NCBI GenBank assembly: GCA_018402085.1 | Contig: JAGYJM010000002.1 | Coordinates: 1,364,001-1,428,000, forward strand | DNA length: 64,000 nt | Direction of reading: 5' to 3' | Source: Flavobacteriales bacterium | GTDB lineage: Bacteria > Bacteroidota > Bacteroidia > Flavobacteriales_D > Sanyastnellaceae | Shown: one piece after another, positions 1 through 8,017 of the stretch | Layout: every line of letters begins with the position of its first letter | How positions within the stretch are numbered: the stretch's first letter is position 1 | The notes under the pieces: model-generated | What the model was told of the DNA's origin: nothing | The model's input: the letters and a program-made list of their open reading frames with translations, nothing else | Databases searched by the model: none | Position numbers and translations under genes: made by a program

Positions 1-910
1 AATAGCAACGCTCGTCTTGAATTTGTTCAATGTACTCCAGACCGTATTCAGCGGTGATGCGTTTTACGGATTCGATGTCATACTTCTTTGAGGTCTCTGT
101 GTGGATCTTTTCTCCTTCATCGAAATGTACAATGCGATCGATAGCTTCAATGTAGACTTCTTGAGCTTTCAAGCTAACGAGGTAACTTCTGGCCTCCCCT
201 TTCACAGGATCGTAGAGCGGCGCATGCTCAAAAGCTTCGAGATCAAAATTGGCGCCCAGCTCGCGGTTGATGCGTCTTAAGAGATTGAGGTTGAACTCAC
301 TGGTAACACCTGCACTGTCATCGTATGCAGGTAAGATAATGTCAGGGTTCTTTTTAAGATCGACCCCGAGTAAGAGTCTGTCATCCTGCTGCATTGCAGC
401 AGACAGGCGTTTGAGAAAATTTCGGGCATCCGCATCTGACATGTTGCCAAGGTTGCTCCCCAGAAACAGCATAACTCGGGGAGTGTTGTTCTTCTCAAGT
501 TTATCAAGCGCCGCAAAGTAATCGCCTTGAATGGGGAACACCTCAATATTTTCAATTTCTCCCTCTACAAAAGCCTTCAACTCATCAAGTGCATGCTGAG
601 AAATATCAATGGGGCAATACCGGAAAGAATGGCTGGCATGCAGTGCCTTCAGCAGATGGATGGTTTTTGTTCCGTCGCCGGCACCGAGCTCGATTAATTC
701 AAAGGGCTGATCAAAGGCGAGTAAGCGAATCAGGTCATCGGTGCGCTGTTTAAAAATCTGCATCTCACAGTCTGTCAAATAGTACTCCGGAGCGTTCATG
801 ATTTCGACAAAGAGCTCATCGCCTTTGGCATCATAGAAGTACTTGCTCGGCAGCTTCTTAGGTTCAGCCGAGAGTCCGGCATCTACTTCTTTTGCAAACA
901 TCTGTTTCAT
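1..910 (-). CDS. egtD: L-histidine N-alpha-methyltransferase EgtD (partial, C-terminus outside window)
   Basis: EgtD uses S-adenosylmethionine to trimethylate the alpha-amino group of histidine, giving hercynine, the first step of ergothioneine synthesis in the cytoplasm. Translated from the complement, the protein begins MKQMFAKEVDAG and carries the SAM-binding glycine motif ELGAGDGTKT at about residues 74-83, followed by family-like blocks (LFLGSNLGNM, then FNLNLLRRINRELGANF). The reading frame runs off the left edge after about 303 residues, so roughly the last 20 are missing. The ATG at 908-910 overlaps the TGA of the upstream egtB gene (ATGA), which implies translational coupling and supports this start. 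The family call is strong; ergothioneine rather than a related betaine as the product is inferred from the egtB neighbour. Confidence 0.93.
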   Translation of the reverse strand, partial: MKQMFAKEVDAGLSAEPKKLPSKYFYDAKGDELFVEIMNAPEYYLTDCEMQIFKQRTDDLIRLLAFDQPFELIELGAGDGTKTIHLLKALHASHSFRYCPIDISQHALDELKAFVEGEIENIEVFPIQGDYFAALDKLEKNNTPRVMLFLGSNLGNMSDADARNFLKRLSAAMQQDDRLLLGVDLKKNPDIILPAYDDSAGVTSEFNLNLLRRINRELGANFDLEAFEHAPLYDPVKGEARSYLVSLKAQEVYIEAIDRIVHFDEGEKIHTETSKKYDIESVKRITAEYGLEYIEQIQDERCY

Positions 911-2103
911 TGGTCTTTGGCGAGGCGAATGCCGCTAAACTGCCACCTCATTTCCGGGTGAAAAAAGTTTCTGTATGTGATGCGGGAGTGTCTTTGAGCT
1001 GTGGCTGGTGAAGCGCCTCTGAGCACCATTTGGTTGACCATGAATTTGCCGTTGTATTCACTGGTCGGTCCGGATGGCAGACGAAATCCAGGGTATGGTC
1101 GATAAGCACTTCCTGTCCATTCCCATCGCTTTCCCCATTCAAGTTCAGCGGCCATCGCTTCCCACTCTGCTTCAATCGGCAGGCGGTATCCGGCCCAGTG
1201 TGCAAAAGCATCCGCTTCATAGTAGCTCACATGACAGAGCAATTCATTGCCGTCAACCGGTTGAAGTCCTGATAAACTATATCGGAACCAGTCATCTTCT
1301 TGCTTCATCCAATACATTGGATGGCTGACTTGATGATCGTTCTTCCAGGACCACCCATCGTCAAGCCACAACTCAGGCCTTTCGTAGCCTCCATCTTCCA
1401 TGAATGCGAGGTACTCTGCATTTCGCACCAGCGATTTGCGTAGTGCCGCCGGGTACAAATAGACCCTGTGTGCCGGTTGCTCATTGTCAAATGCCTCTTT
1501 CATCTCTGCTGCTGCACCAATGGTATAGACCCCTTCATTGATCGTTTTCCAGCCGTCATCCTGACTGTCGTACCCGCCGGCGTAATCAACATCAGTTGCG
1601 TACACAGGGTGCGACGGATTGCATGACAGCGCCACTTTGAGGTCTGTAATCAGCAATTCCTGGTGTTGTTCTTCATGTCGGATTCCCAGGCTTAGCAAAT
1701 CAAGTACATCGTCGCTGAGAGGGTGTTCACAAAGCTTCTCAATACCGTTGTCTACATGAATCCGATAGTCATACACTTCATTGACACCAGGTCGTGTAAT
1801 ACTTCCTCTTTCTTCGCGCTTCGTTCGTTTGCCAATGCTGTTGTAATAGCTATTGAAGTAATAGCTGAACCGGGAATCAAATTCACGGTAATCGTGAGCA
1901 TATGGCTTCAGGATCATCTCTTCGAAGAACCAGGTGGTATGTGCGAGGTGCCATTTGGGTGGACTGGCGTAGAACACGACTTGAGGAAGATGGTCTTCGG
2001 TGGAGAGCGGGTGACAAATCGCTGCAGTGCGTGATCTCACTTCCTTGAAGCGGCTGAGCAATTCTTGATGATGTAGCGTCTTGAGACTGGCTTCTTCGAG
2101 CAT
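907..2103 (-). CDS. egtB: Ergothioneine sulfoxide synthase EgtB-like
   Basis: EgtB is a non-heme iron oxygenase that joins a thiol (gamma-glutamylcysteine or cysteine) to hercynine using O2. The 398-residue protein has the expected order: an N-terminal DinB-like helical domain with the iron-binding histidines (WHLAHTTWFFEE near residue 52 and the HX3HXE motif HEEQHQE near residue 145), then a formylglycine-generating-enzyme/sulfatase-modifying-factor domain ending in the typical block RHSRITYRNFFHPEMRWQFSG. It overlaps the downstream egtD by 4 nt. No EgtC-type amidohydrolase is visible in the window, so the route could use cysteine directly. An OvoA (ovothiol) identity is less likely because OvoA carries a fused C-terminal methyltransferase, whereas here the methyltransferase is a separate EgtD. 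Confidence 0.9.
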   Translation of the reverse strand: MLEEASLKTLHHQELLSRFKEVRSRTAAICHPLSTEDHLPQVVFYASPPKWHLAHTTWFFEEMILKPYAHDYREFDSRFSYYFNSYYNSIGKRTKREERGSITRPGVNEVYDYRIHVDNGIEKLCEHPLSDDVLDLLSLGIRHEEQHQELLITDLKVALSCNPSHPVYATDVDYAGGYDSQDDGWKTINEGVYTIGAAAEMKEAFDNEQPAHRVYLYPAALRKSLVRNAEYLAFMEDGGYERPELWLDDGWSWKNDHQVSHPMYWMKQEDDWFRYSLSGLQPVDGNELLCHVSYYEADAFAHWAGYRLPIEAEWEAMAAELEWGKRWEWTGSAYRPYPGFRLPSGPTSEYNGKFMVNQMVLRGASPATAQRHSRITYRNFFHPEMRWQFSGIRLAKDQ

Positions 2104-2190
2104 GGATGCAGATCGTTTTGCCGGTTTATGCTAAATAAAAGAACCCGTAGATCAGCTTGAAAGTTCCGAAAAAAGTGGGAGAAGAAAAAA

Positions 2191-2213
2191 GCCCGGCGGT
2201 TGCCGGGCTTTTC
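2191..2213 (-). terminator. Rho-independent terminator of the SprB-repeat gene
   Basis: Perfect 8-bp stem AGCCCGGC/GCCGGGCT with a 4-nt loop at 2191-2210. Read on the minus strand it is followed by a run of T residues, directly downstream of the gene ending at 2233. Confidence 0.85.
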
Positions 2214-2232
2214 ACTATCGTTTGTCAGTTGA

Positions 2233-4632
2233 TTATTGCTGCTTCATGATGCGCGCTGTGGTCTGTGAATTCCCTACCTGGAGGTTGAGGAAGTACATAC
2301 CGTTTGCAACACCTGTAAGGTCAATTTCGTGACGCAATTCTGCATTTACACCGTTTACTTCCTGAGCGCGAATGATACGTCCGCTTCCGTCAAGTACGTT
2401 GTAAGCTACTTTCTGCCCATTTAAACCATTGATGTTCAGGAAGAACATGCCGTTGCTTGGGTTTGGTGCCACGAAGAAAGTCACTCCGCCTTCAAGCTCA
2501 CCGATACCCACAACAACATCAGTTTCAAAGGTTTCAGAACAACCATTCTCATCTGTAACGGTTACGCTGTAGCTTCCGGCTTCAAGTCCGTCAATATCTT
2601 CAGTACCGGCAGAGAATCCGCCCGGACCGCTCCAGTCAAAATCGTAGGCTCCAACACCACCGCTCACTTCGAGATCAATAGAACCGTCACCGGCTCCATC
2701 TGCACTTTCTTCAACGACTGTACCGTCAACTTCGAGTGCATCCGGCTCAGTAAGTGAGAAATCCGCGGTAGCTGCACAACCGTTCGCGTCTTCAACGGTT
2801 ACGGTATAGTCATCGGCTTCGAGGTCATCGAAGGTAGCTCCTGACTGGAAATCAACTCCGTTAATGCTGTATGCGAGGTCTCCGGAGCCACCGGCGCCGT
2901 TTACAACGATCACACCGTTATCATCACCGGCACAAAGCGGATCCGTAGCTTCACCATCAAGGATAACAGCAGCCGGTTCGGTGAGTACAGCTTCGAAGGT
3001 GTCTGTGCAACCCTCAGCGTCAGTCACAACGATGGTATAGGTATCGGCTCCAAGATCGGCAAGATCGAGCATATCCATTTCCATTCCGTCATTGACCACG
3101 TAGACAAAGTCACCATTGCCGCCTGCTGCAGTGCCTGAAATGCTGCCGTTTTCGTCGCCATTACAAAGTGGGGCGATCACGTCGAGTGGCAGCTCAATTG
3201 GATCAGCACCTTCGATGTCAGCAATGTTGTTAGTTTCGTCAGTACATCCGTTGGCGTCTTGGGCGATAACGGTGTAACTGCCAGGAGTCACGTTGAAAAC
3301 GTTGCTCGCCTGGAAGGTCTCGCCTCCATCGATAGAGAACTCAAGCGGAGCCGTACCTCCCCCTGCTTGTACAACGACCGTGCCGTCAGCAGTGTTCGCG
3401 CAAGTTGCATTTGCCTGACCGGTAATGTTTACAATAACAGCAGAAGGCTGTGTAACAGCGATGCTTTGTGACTGGCCGGTGCAGTTGTTCTCGTCAATAG
3501 CATACACGGTATATTGTCCGGGACCGAGATCAGTGAGTTCAGTAAGTGGTTGTGGATCTCCGAGACCGGCATCGGTATCGAAAAGAATTTCTCCGGTACC
3601 GCCCATACCTTCTACAGAGATCACTGCGTTTGCTGCTCCATTACAAGTAATTCCGCTGGCAAGGGAAAGTGTTACTTCGATCGGATCCGGTGAAGGAACG
3701 TCAAAGGTCTGTTCAACGCTACAGCCCTGGCTGTCTTCAACTACAATGGTATGCTCTCCGGGAGAAAGGTTCGTGAAGTTGCTGTTGGCAAGTTCGTTGC
3801 CACCATCAATAGAATAAGTTACGGCACCTTGTCCGCCGCTCACTACGATCTGTGCGGCTCCGTTGTTTGTATCAGGGCATGATGTTGCGGTGAGGTTAAT
3901 GTTGTCAATTGCGAGGAGGCAAGGGAAGACACAAGAACCATCGTCTGAAGTGGCTGCAGGATCATAGTTATCTGCTGCTTCATCGGTACATCCGAAAACA
4001 GCGCTTTCATCAGAACAGAATGGGAACGCCACTCCGAAATCAGAGTTGGCCTGTACGCTGTTCACGAATACCTGAATATTTACAAAGCCGCAAACTTCAC
4101 CTTGCGTGGTAAACTGACCGATCAATACGCGAAGATCATCGCCGGGTACTGCGTTTACGGCATCACCACTGAAGAGGGTAAACCAGGCGCCGTCGTTAAT
4201 AACCACGTCTCCGCCACCGGCGAAAACGTCTACCCATGGATCTTGAGCAGACTGCACAGCCGTGATGTCTGACCCGGGGTCACTGCTTGACGTGCGACCA
4301 ATGGTCACGTAGCTGTCAAATTCTACAGCGGGGAAAGAAACATATAATGCTTCGAGGATATTCGAACCTACGTTTGCTCCCAGGTTGTTTTGGTAAAACG
4401 CTTCGGTGGTTTCAATCACGAGAGGCTCTCCCGGAACTGCATAAACCGCAGATACGAAGTCATCTTCGTTCTCAAGTACCGCGTATACCCGATAGGTCGT
4501 GTAATCGGTAAGGTCAACGTCTCCGACCATTCCGGTGTGTTCGGCAAAGACCTCCACTTCGATGTCTGCCAATTGGGCAGATGCACTGACAGCAAAGAAT
4601 GCCGCGAACAAAAAGAGTAGTGATTTTTTCAT
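2233..4632 (-). CDS. Secreted protein with SprB repeats and T9SS C-terminal tail
   Basis: Large cell-surface or extracellular protein of unknown exact role; SprB-type repeats are best known from the gliding adhesin SprB and other Bacteroidota surface proteins. The start was placed at 4632 because the frame there opens with a classic signal peptide (MKKSLLFLFAAFFAVSASAQ); an in-frame ATG 29 codons upstream lacks such context. After an N-terminal domain of about 200 residues and a short Asp/Cys-rich linker (CTDEAADNYDPAATSDDGSC), six SprB-like repeats of about 75 residues follow, each with an LCNGDENGSI-like opening, a GGxG turn and a closing YTVxVxDxxGC block. The last 75 residues (FFVAPNPSNGMFFLNI to the end) are a type A T9SS sorting domain. 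The composition is strongly acidic, as expected for a surface protein. It is a single transcription unit closed by the terminator at 2191. Confidence 0.9.
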   Translation of the reverse strand: MKKSLLFLFAAFFAVSASAQLADIEVEVFAEHTGMVGDVDLTDYTTYRVYAVLENEDDFVSAVYAVPGEPLVIETTEAFYQNNLGANVGSNILEALYVSFPAVEFDSYVTIGRTSSSDPGSDITAVQSAQDPWVDVFAGGGDVVINDGAWFTLFSGDAVNAVPGDDLRVLIGQFTTQGEVCGFVNIQVFVNSVQANSDFGVAFPFCSDESAVFGCTDEAADNYDPAATSDDGSCVFPCLLAIDNINLTATSCPDTNNGAAQIVVSGGQGAVTYSIDGGNELANSNFTNLSPGEHTIVVEDSQGCSVEQTFDVPSPDPIEVTLSLASGITCNGAANAVISVEGMGGTGEILFDTDAGLGDPQPLTELTDLGPGQYTVYAIDENNCTGQSQSIAVTQPSAVIVNITGQANATCANTADGTVVVQAGGGTAPLEFSIDGGETFQASNVFNVTPGSYTVIAQDANGCTDETNNIADIEGADPIELPLDVIAPLCNGDENGSISGTAAGGNGDFVYVVNDGMEMDMLDLADLGADTYTIVVTDAEGCTDTFEAVLTEPAAVILDGEATDPLCAGDDNGVIVVNGAGGSGDLAYSINGVDFQSGATFDDLEADDYTVTVEDANGCAATADFSLTEPDALEVDGTVVEESADGAGDGSIDLEVSGGVGAYDFDWSGPGGFSAGTEDIDGLEAGSYSVTVTDENGCSETFETDVVVGIGELEGGVTFFVAPNPSNGMFFLNINGLNGQKVAYNVLDGSGRIIRAQEVNGVNAELRHEIDLTGVANGMYFLNLQVGNSQTTARIMKQQ

Positions 4633-4821
4633 AAGAAATAGGGTTGGTATGAAATTTCGTTGGTAAATATAGTGGCTTCCACACGCCTTACAATTCAGTA
4701 ATGCGCGTTTTTTCAACAATGCTAAAGGTATTTAGGGTGCCTGAGCGGCGAAAAAGAGACTTTCGGTTCATGAGCTGATGCGAGAAAGTATGTATCGGTT
4801 TGTCATGATGTCTACTGCAGA

Positions 4822-5226
4822 TCAGCTTAAAAGTTTCGTTTTCCACGCATCGGGAACATTCTTTTTTGATTTCGCATGGTAATCAAAACACACGAGTACC
4901 GACTTCCCTCTGACGCAGGGCTCTTCATTTTCAGTCTTGTATCCCTTTCGGTATCCTTCGTATGAAAGGGTCAGGCTTGTATTCCCAATATGTTCTGTCC
5001 GTGTCACAATTCGTAAGCGGTCGTTCAGTAAAACCGGACGAAGGTAGTCGATTTCATTGCGGGCCAGTAAAATTCCGTCGCGTTCCCAGTTCCATTCTGC
5101 CCCTACAAGCTCTCTGAAAAATCCCATCCTTGCTTGTTCAAAATAACTCAGATAGACCGCATTATTCACGTGGCCCATCACATCAATGTCTGCAAATCGC
5201 ACCTCTATGCGTTGTTCATGTGTCAT
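4822..5226 (-). CDS. Acyl-CoA thioesterase, 4HBT/YbgC-like hotdog fold
   Basis: Predicted to hydrolyse an acyl-CoA thioester in the cytoplasm; the substrate cannot be read from sequence. The 134 residues match the hotdog 4-hydroxybenzoyl-CoA thioesterase family in length and in the N-terminal signature RFADIDVMGHVNNAVYLSYFEQAR, whose Asp and following His-Val-Asn are the usual catalytic region. No signal peptide. It stands alone, divergent from the gene at 5323, and the 51-nt start region between them carries the promoter of that gene. FadM or YbgC-like names are possible but cannot be separated here. Confidence 0.85.
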   Translation of the reverse strand: MTHEQRIEVRFADIDVMGHVNNAVYLSYFEQARMGFFRELVGAEWNWERDGILLARNEIDYLRPVLLNDRLRIVTRTEHIGNTSLTLSYEGYRKGYKTENEEPCVRGKSVLVCFDYHAKSKKNVPDAWKTKLLS

Positions 5227-5277
5227 GTTTCGGGTCGTTTGGAACTGCGAAAATGAACATATTTCAGAAATCAGCGC

Positions 5278-5304
5278 TTGCCTCCGTTACCCCTTTTATC
5301 TTTG
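5278..5304 (+). promoter_or_regulatory. Bacteroidota sigma-ABfr-type promoter
   Basis: TTG at 5278-5280 and a perfect TAnnTTTG box (TATCTTTG) at 5297-5304, 16 nt apart, 18 nt before the ATG at 5323. This short leader supports the choice of the internal ATG as start of the downstream gene. Confidence 0.7.
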
Positions 5305-5322
5305 CACCTCATTCAAGCACCT

Positions 5323-6132
5323 ATGTGGAGAGCCATTTTTCTACCTTTTTACCTCACTTACCTGATAGCAGGTATTTCAGTGAATCTCTTTTATTTTATG
5401 CAAACACCCGAGCATGCGGGCTGGCTGGCCTCTACCCTGTGCCATCTGATTGCTCTCATCTGGTTCTTGTACCTCCGTTCTTCAAAGCTCGCGAATGTCA
5501 ATCTTATTACAGTGGTCATTACCGCATCTTCAGGCGCTGCCCTCTTGATTTCAGCCGGCTACTACGTGATTGTAGATGACGCGGCCGGACTCGGACTTGC
5601 GGCGGCGGCGCTCGCTTTCGTGCTTTGGTTCGTTTACCAGCTCAGTTGCCTTAAAATTCGCACCTACCGAGGCCCTTTGAAGGTAGGAGATAGCTTTCCG
5701 CAGTTGAAAATCAACGATGGCTCACCCCTTCCGATACCTGAACAAAAGCAATGGCTGGTCTTACATGAGGGATACTGGAGTGCCTTTGCGCGTCACCAGG
5801 CTAATCTCCTTCAGGAGGCCGCAGCTGATTTTAAAGAGCACACGTGTGAAATCGTTCACATGGCAATGCACTCGCATGGTGATACGGATCTTTCAGGTGT
5901 CAATCAGGTAATGATTCACAGCGCAGAAGCGCTGGATGCGAACAAGCTTCTTCTGCCTGCCAGTTTACCTTACGGAGTCAAATCAGACAGTTCACACCGC
6001 CATGTAGCTCGTCCGTCTGCTTTTTTGATCAACGAAACCGGACATATTGAGGCCATCGTGGTGCCAGACGATCGCAGAAAACTGCCAGGCGCTTTGTTCA
6101 TGCTGCGCTACCTCACAAAAAAGGGAGCCTGA
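5323..6132 (+). CDS. Membrane protein with thioredoxin-like domain lacking catalytic cysteines
   Basis: Start set at ATG 5323 (MWRAIFLPFYLTYLIAG) because the promoter box lies at 5297-5304; an upstream ATG at 5278 would fall inside the promoter. About four hydrophobic segments fill residues 1-120, then a soluble domain of about 150 residues resembles AhpC/TSA peroxiredoxin-like proteins: GDSFPQLKINDG, then WLVLHEGYWSAFARHQANL, then a C-terminal AFLINETGHIEAIVVPDDR block. In the family the second block reads RGxWCPFCxxQL; here both cysteines are replaced (SAFA), so the usual thiol chemistry is impossible at that site. A scaffolding, sensing or degenerate role is inferred. The resemblance is judged by eye and the family assignment is moderate. 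Confidence 0.6.
   Translation: MWRAIFLPFYLTYLIAGISVNLFYFMQTPEHAGWLASTLCHLIALIWFLYLRSSKLANVNLITVVITASSGAALLISAGYYVIVDDAAGLGLAAAALAFVLWFVYQLSCLKIRTYRGPLKVGDSFPQLKINDGSPLPIPEQKQWLVLHEGYWSAFARHQANLLQEAAADFKEHTCEIVHMAMHSHGDTDLSGVNQVMIHSAEALDANKLLLPASLPYGVKSDSSHRHVARPSAFLINETGHIEAIVVPDDRRKLPGALFMLRYLTKKGA
5920..5938 (+). repeat. GGATG hairpin motif, copy 1
   Basis: Arms AGCGC/GCGCT, loop AGAA, tail GGATG. It lies in the thioredoxin-like gene and is read as S-A-E-A-L-D. Confidence 0.8.
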
Positions 6133-6145
6133 AGCTCCCTTTATT
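6120..6145. terminator. Bidirectional terminator between convergent genes
   Basis: Stem AAAGGGAGC/GCTCCCTTT (6120-6128 and 6134-6142) with a 5-nt loop. It overlaps the stop codon of the gene ending at 6132 and serves both that gene and the convergent cupredoxin gene ending at 6175. Confidence 0.75.
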
Positions 6146-6174
6146 CACACAATAAGATTCTGACCAGCGATGCT

Positions 6175-6765
6175 TTACTTGAGGATCACACGCTCACGTG
6201 TAAGGTGCTCATCGCCTTTGATCTCGAGAAAATACATCCCGCGCTTTTGCGCGGAAACATCAAATACCAATTCGCTGCCGTCTGCTATCGACTCCATGAC
6301 GATCTTTCCTGTGAGATCAAAGAGACGCACAGCCACACCCTCCGGAACATTGCTGACATAAAGTTGATCTGAAACCGGATTCGGATAGAAGGTAACACCT
6401 TCGATATCGGTCTGAACACTCACCGAAACCGGCTCTACTACTGTAATTGTGCCAAACTGGGTAGCCGCATGGTTACCGACTGTACATTCATAGTCATATT
6501 CACCTGCAATGGTGAAGGTGTGCGTAAACTGCCAGGGCGCAGACTCTGAAGGGTGGCTGAATGCCTCAGGTCCTGAAGTGCTCGACACGTTGTGAAAGCC
6601 CGAAATACAGTCCCATAATACATCATCCCCCACTTCAATAGTGATGAATTGCGGCTCATAGTAAGGAGTGACGCCGCTTCCGCCACCTACCTCAACGGTA
6701 TGAGTCGTTTGAGCATTGAGTGTTGGAATAATGAAGAGAAGAAAAAAGGTGTAAAGAATTCGCAT
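6175..6765 (-). CDS. Cupredoxin (azurin/plastocyanin-like) with T9SS C-terminal tail
   Basis: A type 1 copper electron carrier predicted to be secreted and surface-attached. The start at 6765 gives a clean signal peptide (MRILYTFFLLFIIPTLNAQ); the longer frame upstream has none. Residues about 20-115 form one cupredoxin domain: ITIEVGDDVLWDC, the first His in SGFHNVSS, and the C-terminal copper loop YECTVGNHAATQFGTITV. The Cys-x4-His-x3-residue spacing is that of azurin, but the axial Met is Gln. The last 75 residues (VTFYPNPVSDQLYVSN to RVILK) are a T9SS sorting tail. The partner is unknown; other redox proteins with the same tail are encoded in this window. Confidence 0.85.
   Translation of the reverse strand: MRILYTFFLLFIIPTLNAQTTHTVEVGGGSGVTPYYEPQFITIEVGDDVLWDCISGFHNVSSTSGPEAFSHPSESAPWQFTHTFTIAGEYDYECTVGNHAATQFGTITVVEPVSVSVQTDIEGVTFYPNPVSDQLYVSNVPEGVAVRLFDLTGKIVMESIADGSELVFDVSAQKRGMYFLEIKGDEHLTRERVILK
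6235..6253 (-). repeat. GGATG hairpin motif, copy 2
   Basis: CATCC then CGCGC/GCGCG arms around TTTT. It lies inside the T9SS tail of the cupredoxin gene (S-A-Q-K-R-G-M). Confidence 0.8.
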
Positions 6766-6946
6766 GTGATGTAATTTTTTGTCTGAAATACATTTGAATA
6801 TTAACAGCACCTGACTCTGAAAGGTTGCCTGATGCCCCAAAATTACCGCTTTCTCGGATGAACAGCGGAAATGGATCGAAAATTGCCGGTCTTTTCCACA
6901 AGTGGACGTACTTATCAACAAAAACATCGCTTTTTTCCTGTATTGC

Positions 6947-6978
6947 TTGTCTGTCGCGAGTTTTCGCATATATATTTG
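6947..6978 (+). promoter_or_regulatory. Promoter of the HU gene
   Basis: TTG at 6947-6949 and a perfect TATATTTG box at 6971-6978 with 21-nt spacing, 39 nt upstream of the HU start codon. Confidence 0.75.
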
Positions 6979-7016
6979 TCGCGATTCATCGATTGTCTAA
7001 TTAAAACATTTCTAGA

Positions 7017-7289
7017 ATGAATAAAGCAGAATTGGTAGAGAACATGGCAGAAAGAGCCGGTATCTCTAAAGCAGATGCAAAGCGCGCACTTGACGCTTTC
7101 ATTGACACGACAACTGAAGCCCTCAAGAAAGATGATCGTGTAGCTTTAGTTGGATTTGGTTCTTTTTCGGTAAGCGAGCGCTCAGCGCGCAAGGGTCGTA
7201 ACCCACAAACCGGTAAAGAAATCACCATCAAGGCGAAAAAAGTCGTTAAGTTCAAGCCAGGTGCTGAGCTTTCTGACAAAGTGAAGTAA
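7017..7289 (+). CDS. hup: HU family DNA-binding protein
   Basis: Small basic nucleoid protein that bends DNA as a dimer. At 90 residues it has the usual HU length and all landmarks: helical [20 protein letters not shown] opening, [21 protein letters not shown] beta-arm signature and a Lys-rich end. It is monocistronic, with its own consensus promoter (6947-6978) and a terminator 24 nt downstream. Confidence 0.97.
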   Translation: MNKAELVENMAERAGISKADAKRALDAFIDTTTEALKKDDRVALVGFGSFSVSERSARKGRNPQTGKEITIKAKKVVKFKPGAELSDKVK

Positions 7290-7312
7290 GACATTTCTCC
7301 TTTCGAAGAAAA

Positions 7313-7341
7313 AGTCTCCTCGATTCGGGGAGGCTTTTTTA
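7313..7341 (+). terminator. Rho-independent terminator of the HU gene
   Basis: AGTCTCC/GGAGGCT stem (one G-T pair) around a 9-nt loop, followed by a run of six T residues. Confidence 0.8.
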
Positions 7342-7351
7342 TTTGTACCTC

Positions 7352-8017
7352 ATGGATCCTATCAAAGGCTACGCTTGTTTGCAAGAATTTATGACTGAAG
7401 AGCGCGATGCACTTTTCAGGCGAATCGCCGCAGAACGCACCCGTTACCTCAGCGTCGTGATCGAAGATATTTACCAGCCGCACAATGCCAGCGCCGTGCT
7501 GAGAAGTTGCGACTGCTTCGGCATTCAGGATGTGCACATCATCGAAAACGAAAACGAGTGGAACATCAATGAAGGTGTGGCTATGGGCGCCGGTAAATGG
7601 CTCACAGTGAATCAGTACAATTCACAAGCACACAATACAGCCCCTACCCTTCAGGAACTTAAAAATCAGGGCTATCAAATTGCGGCTACCACCCCACACC
7701 GCGATGATTATTCTATTGCCAACCTTCCGCTGAACCGGCCTATTGCCCTCGTTTTTGGAGCCGAAGTGCGCGGGGTCAGTGATACCGTTTTTGATATGGC
7801 TGATCACTTTGTGCGCATCCCGATGCACGGCTTTACGGAAAGCTTCAACATCAGTGTTGCTGCGGCATTGTGCCTTTATGAATTAGGAGGCAGAATTCGA
7901 CGTGAAGTACCACAATGGCAGCTTAGCCCCGAAGAGCAGACGGCCTTGCTTTTCGAGTGGGCACGCAAAAGCGTACGCGAAAGTGACGCCATACTTGAGC
8001 GGAACGGAATACAATGA
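7352..8017 (+). CDS. trmH: tRNA/rRNA 2'-O-methyltransferase, SpoU/TrmH family
   Basis: SPOUT-fold enzyme that methylates a ribose 2'-hydroxyl with SAM; TrmH proper modifies G18 of tRNA. The 221-residue protein has the three SpoU motifs: motif 1 in YQPHNASAVLRSCDCFGI, motif 2 in IALVFGAEVRGVSD and motif 3 in RIPMHGFTESFNISVAAAL. The length and the C-terminal helical tail (WQLSPEEQTALLFEWARKSVRESD) fit TrmH. ATG 7352 is preferred over the in-frame TTG at 7343. The stop overlaps the next start (ATGA at 8014-8017), so it heads a trmH-MATE-fmt operon. Confidence 0.88.
   Translation: MDPIKGYACLQEFMTEERDALFRRIAAERTRYLSVVIEDIYQPHNASAVLRSCDCFGIQDVHIIENENEWNINEGVAMGAGKWLTVNQYNSQAHNTAPTLQELKNQGYQIAATTPHRDDYSIANLPLNRPIALVFGAEVRGVSDTVFDMADHFVRIPMHGFTESFNISVAAALCLYELGGRIRREVPQWQLSPEEQTALLFEWARKSVRESDAILERNGIQ

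Noticed and set aside
907-2103. OvoA-type ovothiol synthase
   Set aside because: The protein lacks the fused C-terminal methyltransferase and is paired with a separate EgtD.
3425-3817. Open frames opposite the SprB-repeat gene, and similar long shadows opposite mutB, ccoNO and rho
   Set aside because: They are antisense to clear genes and have the composition expected of shadows.
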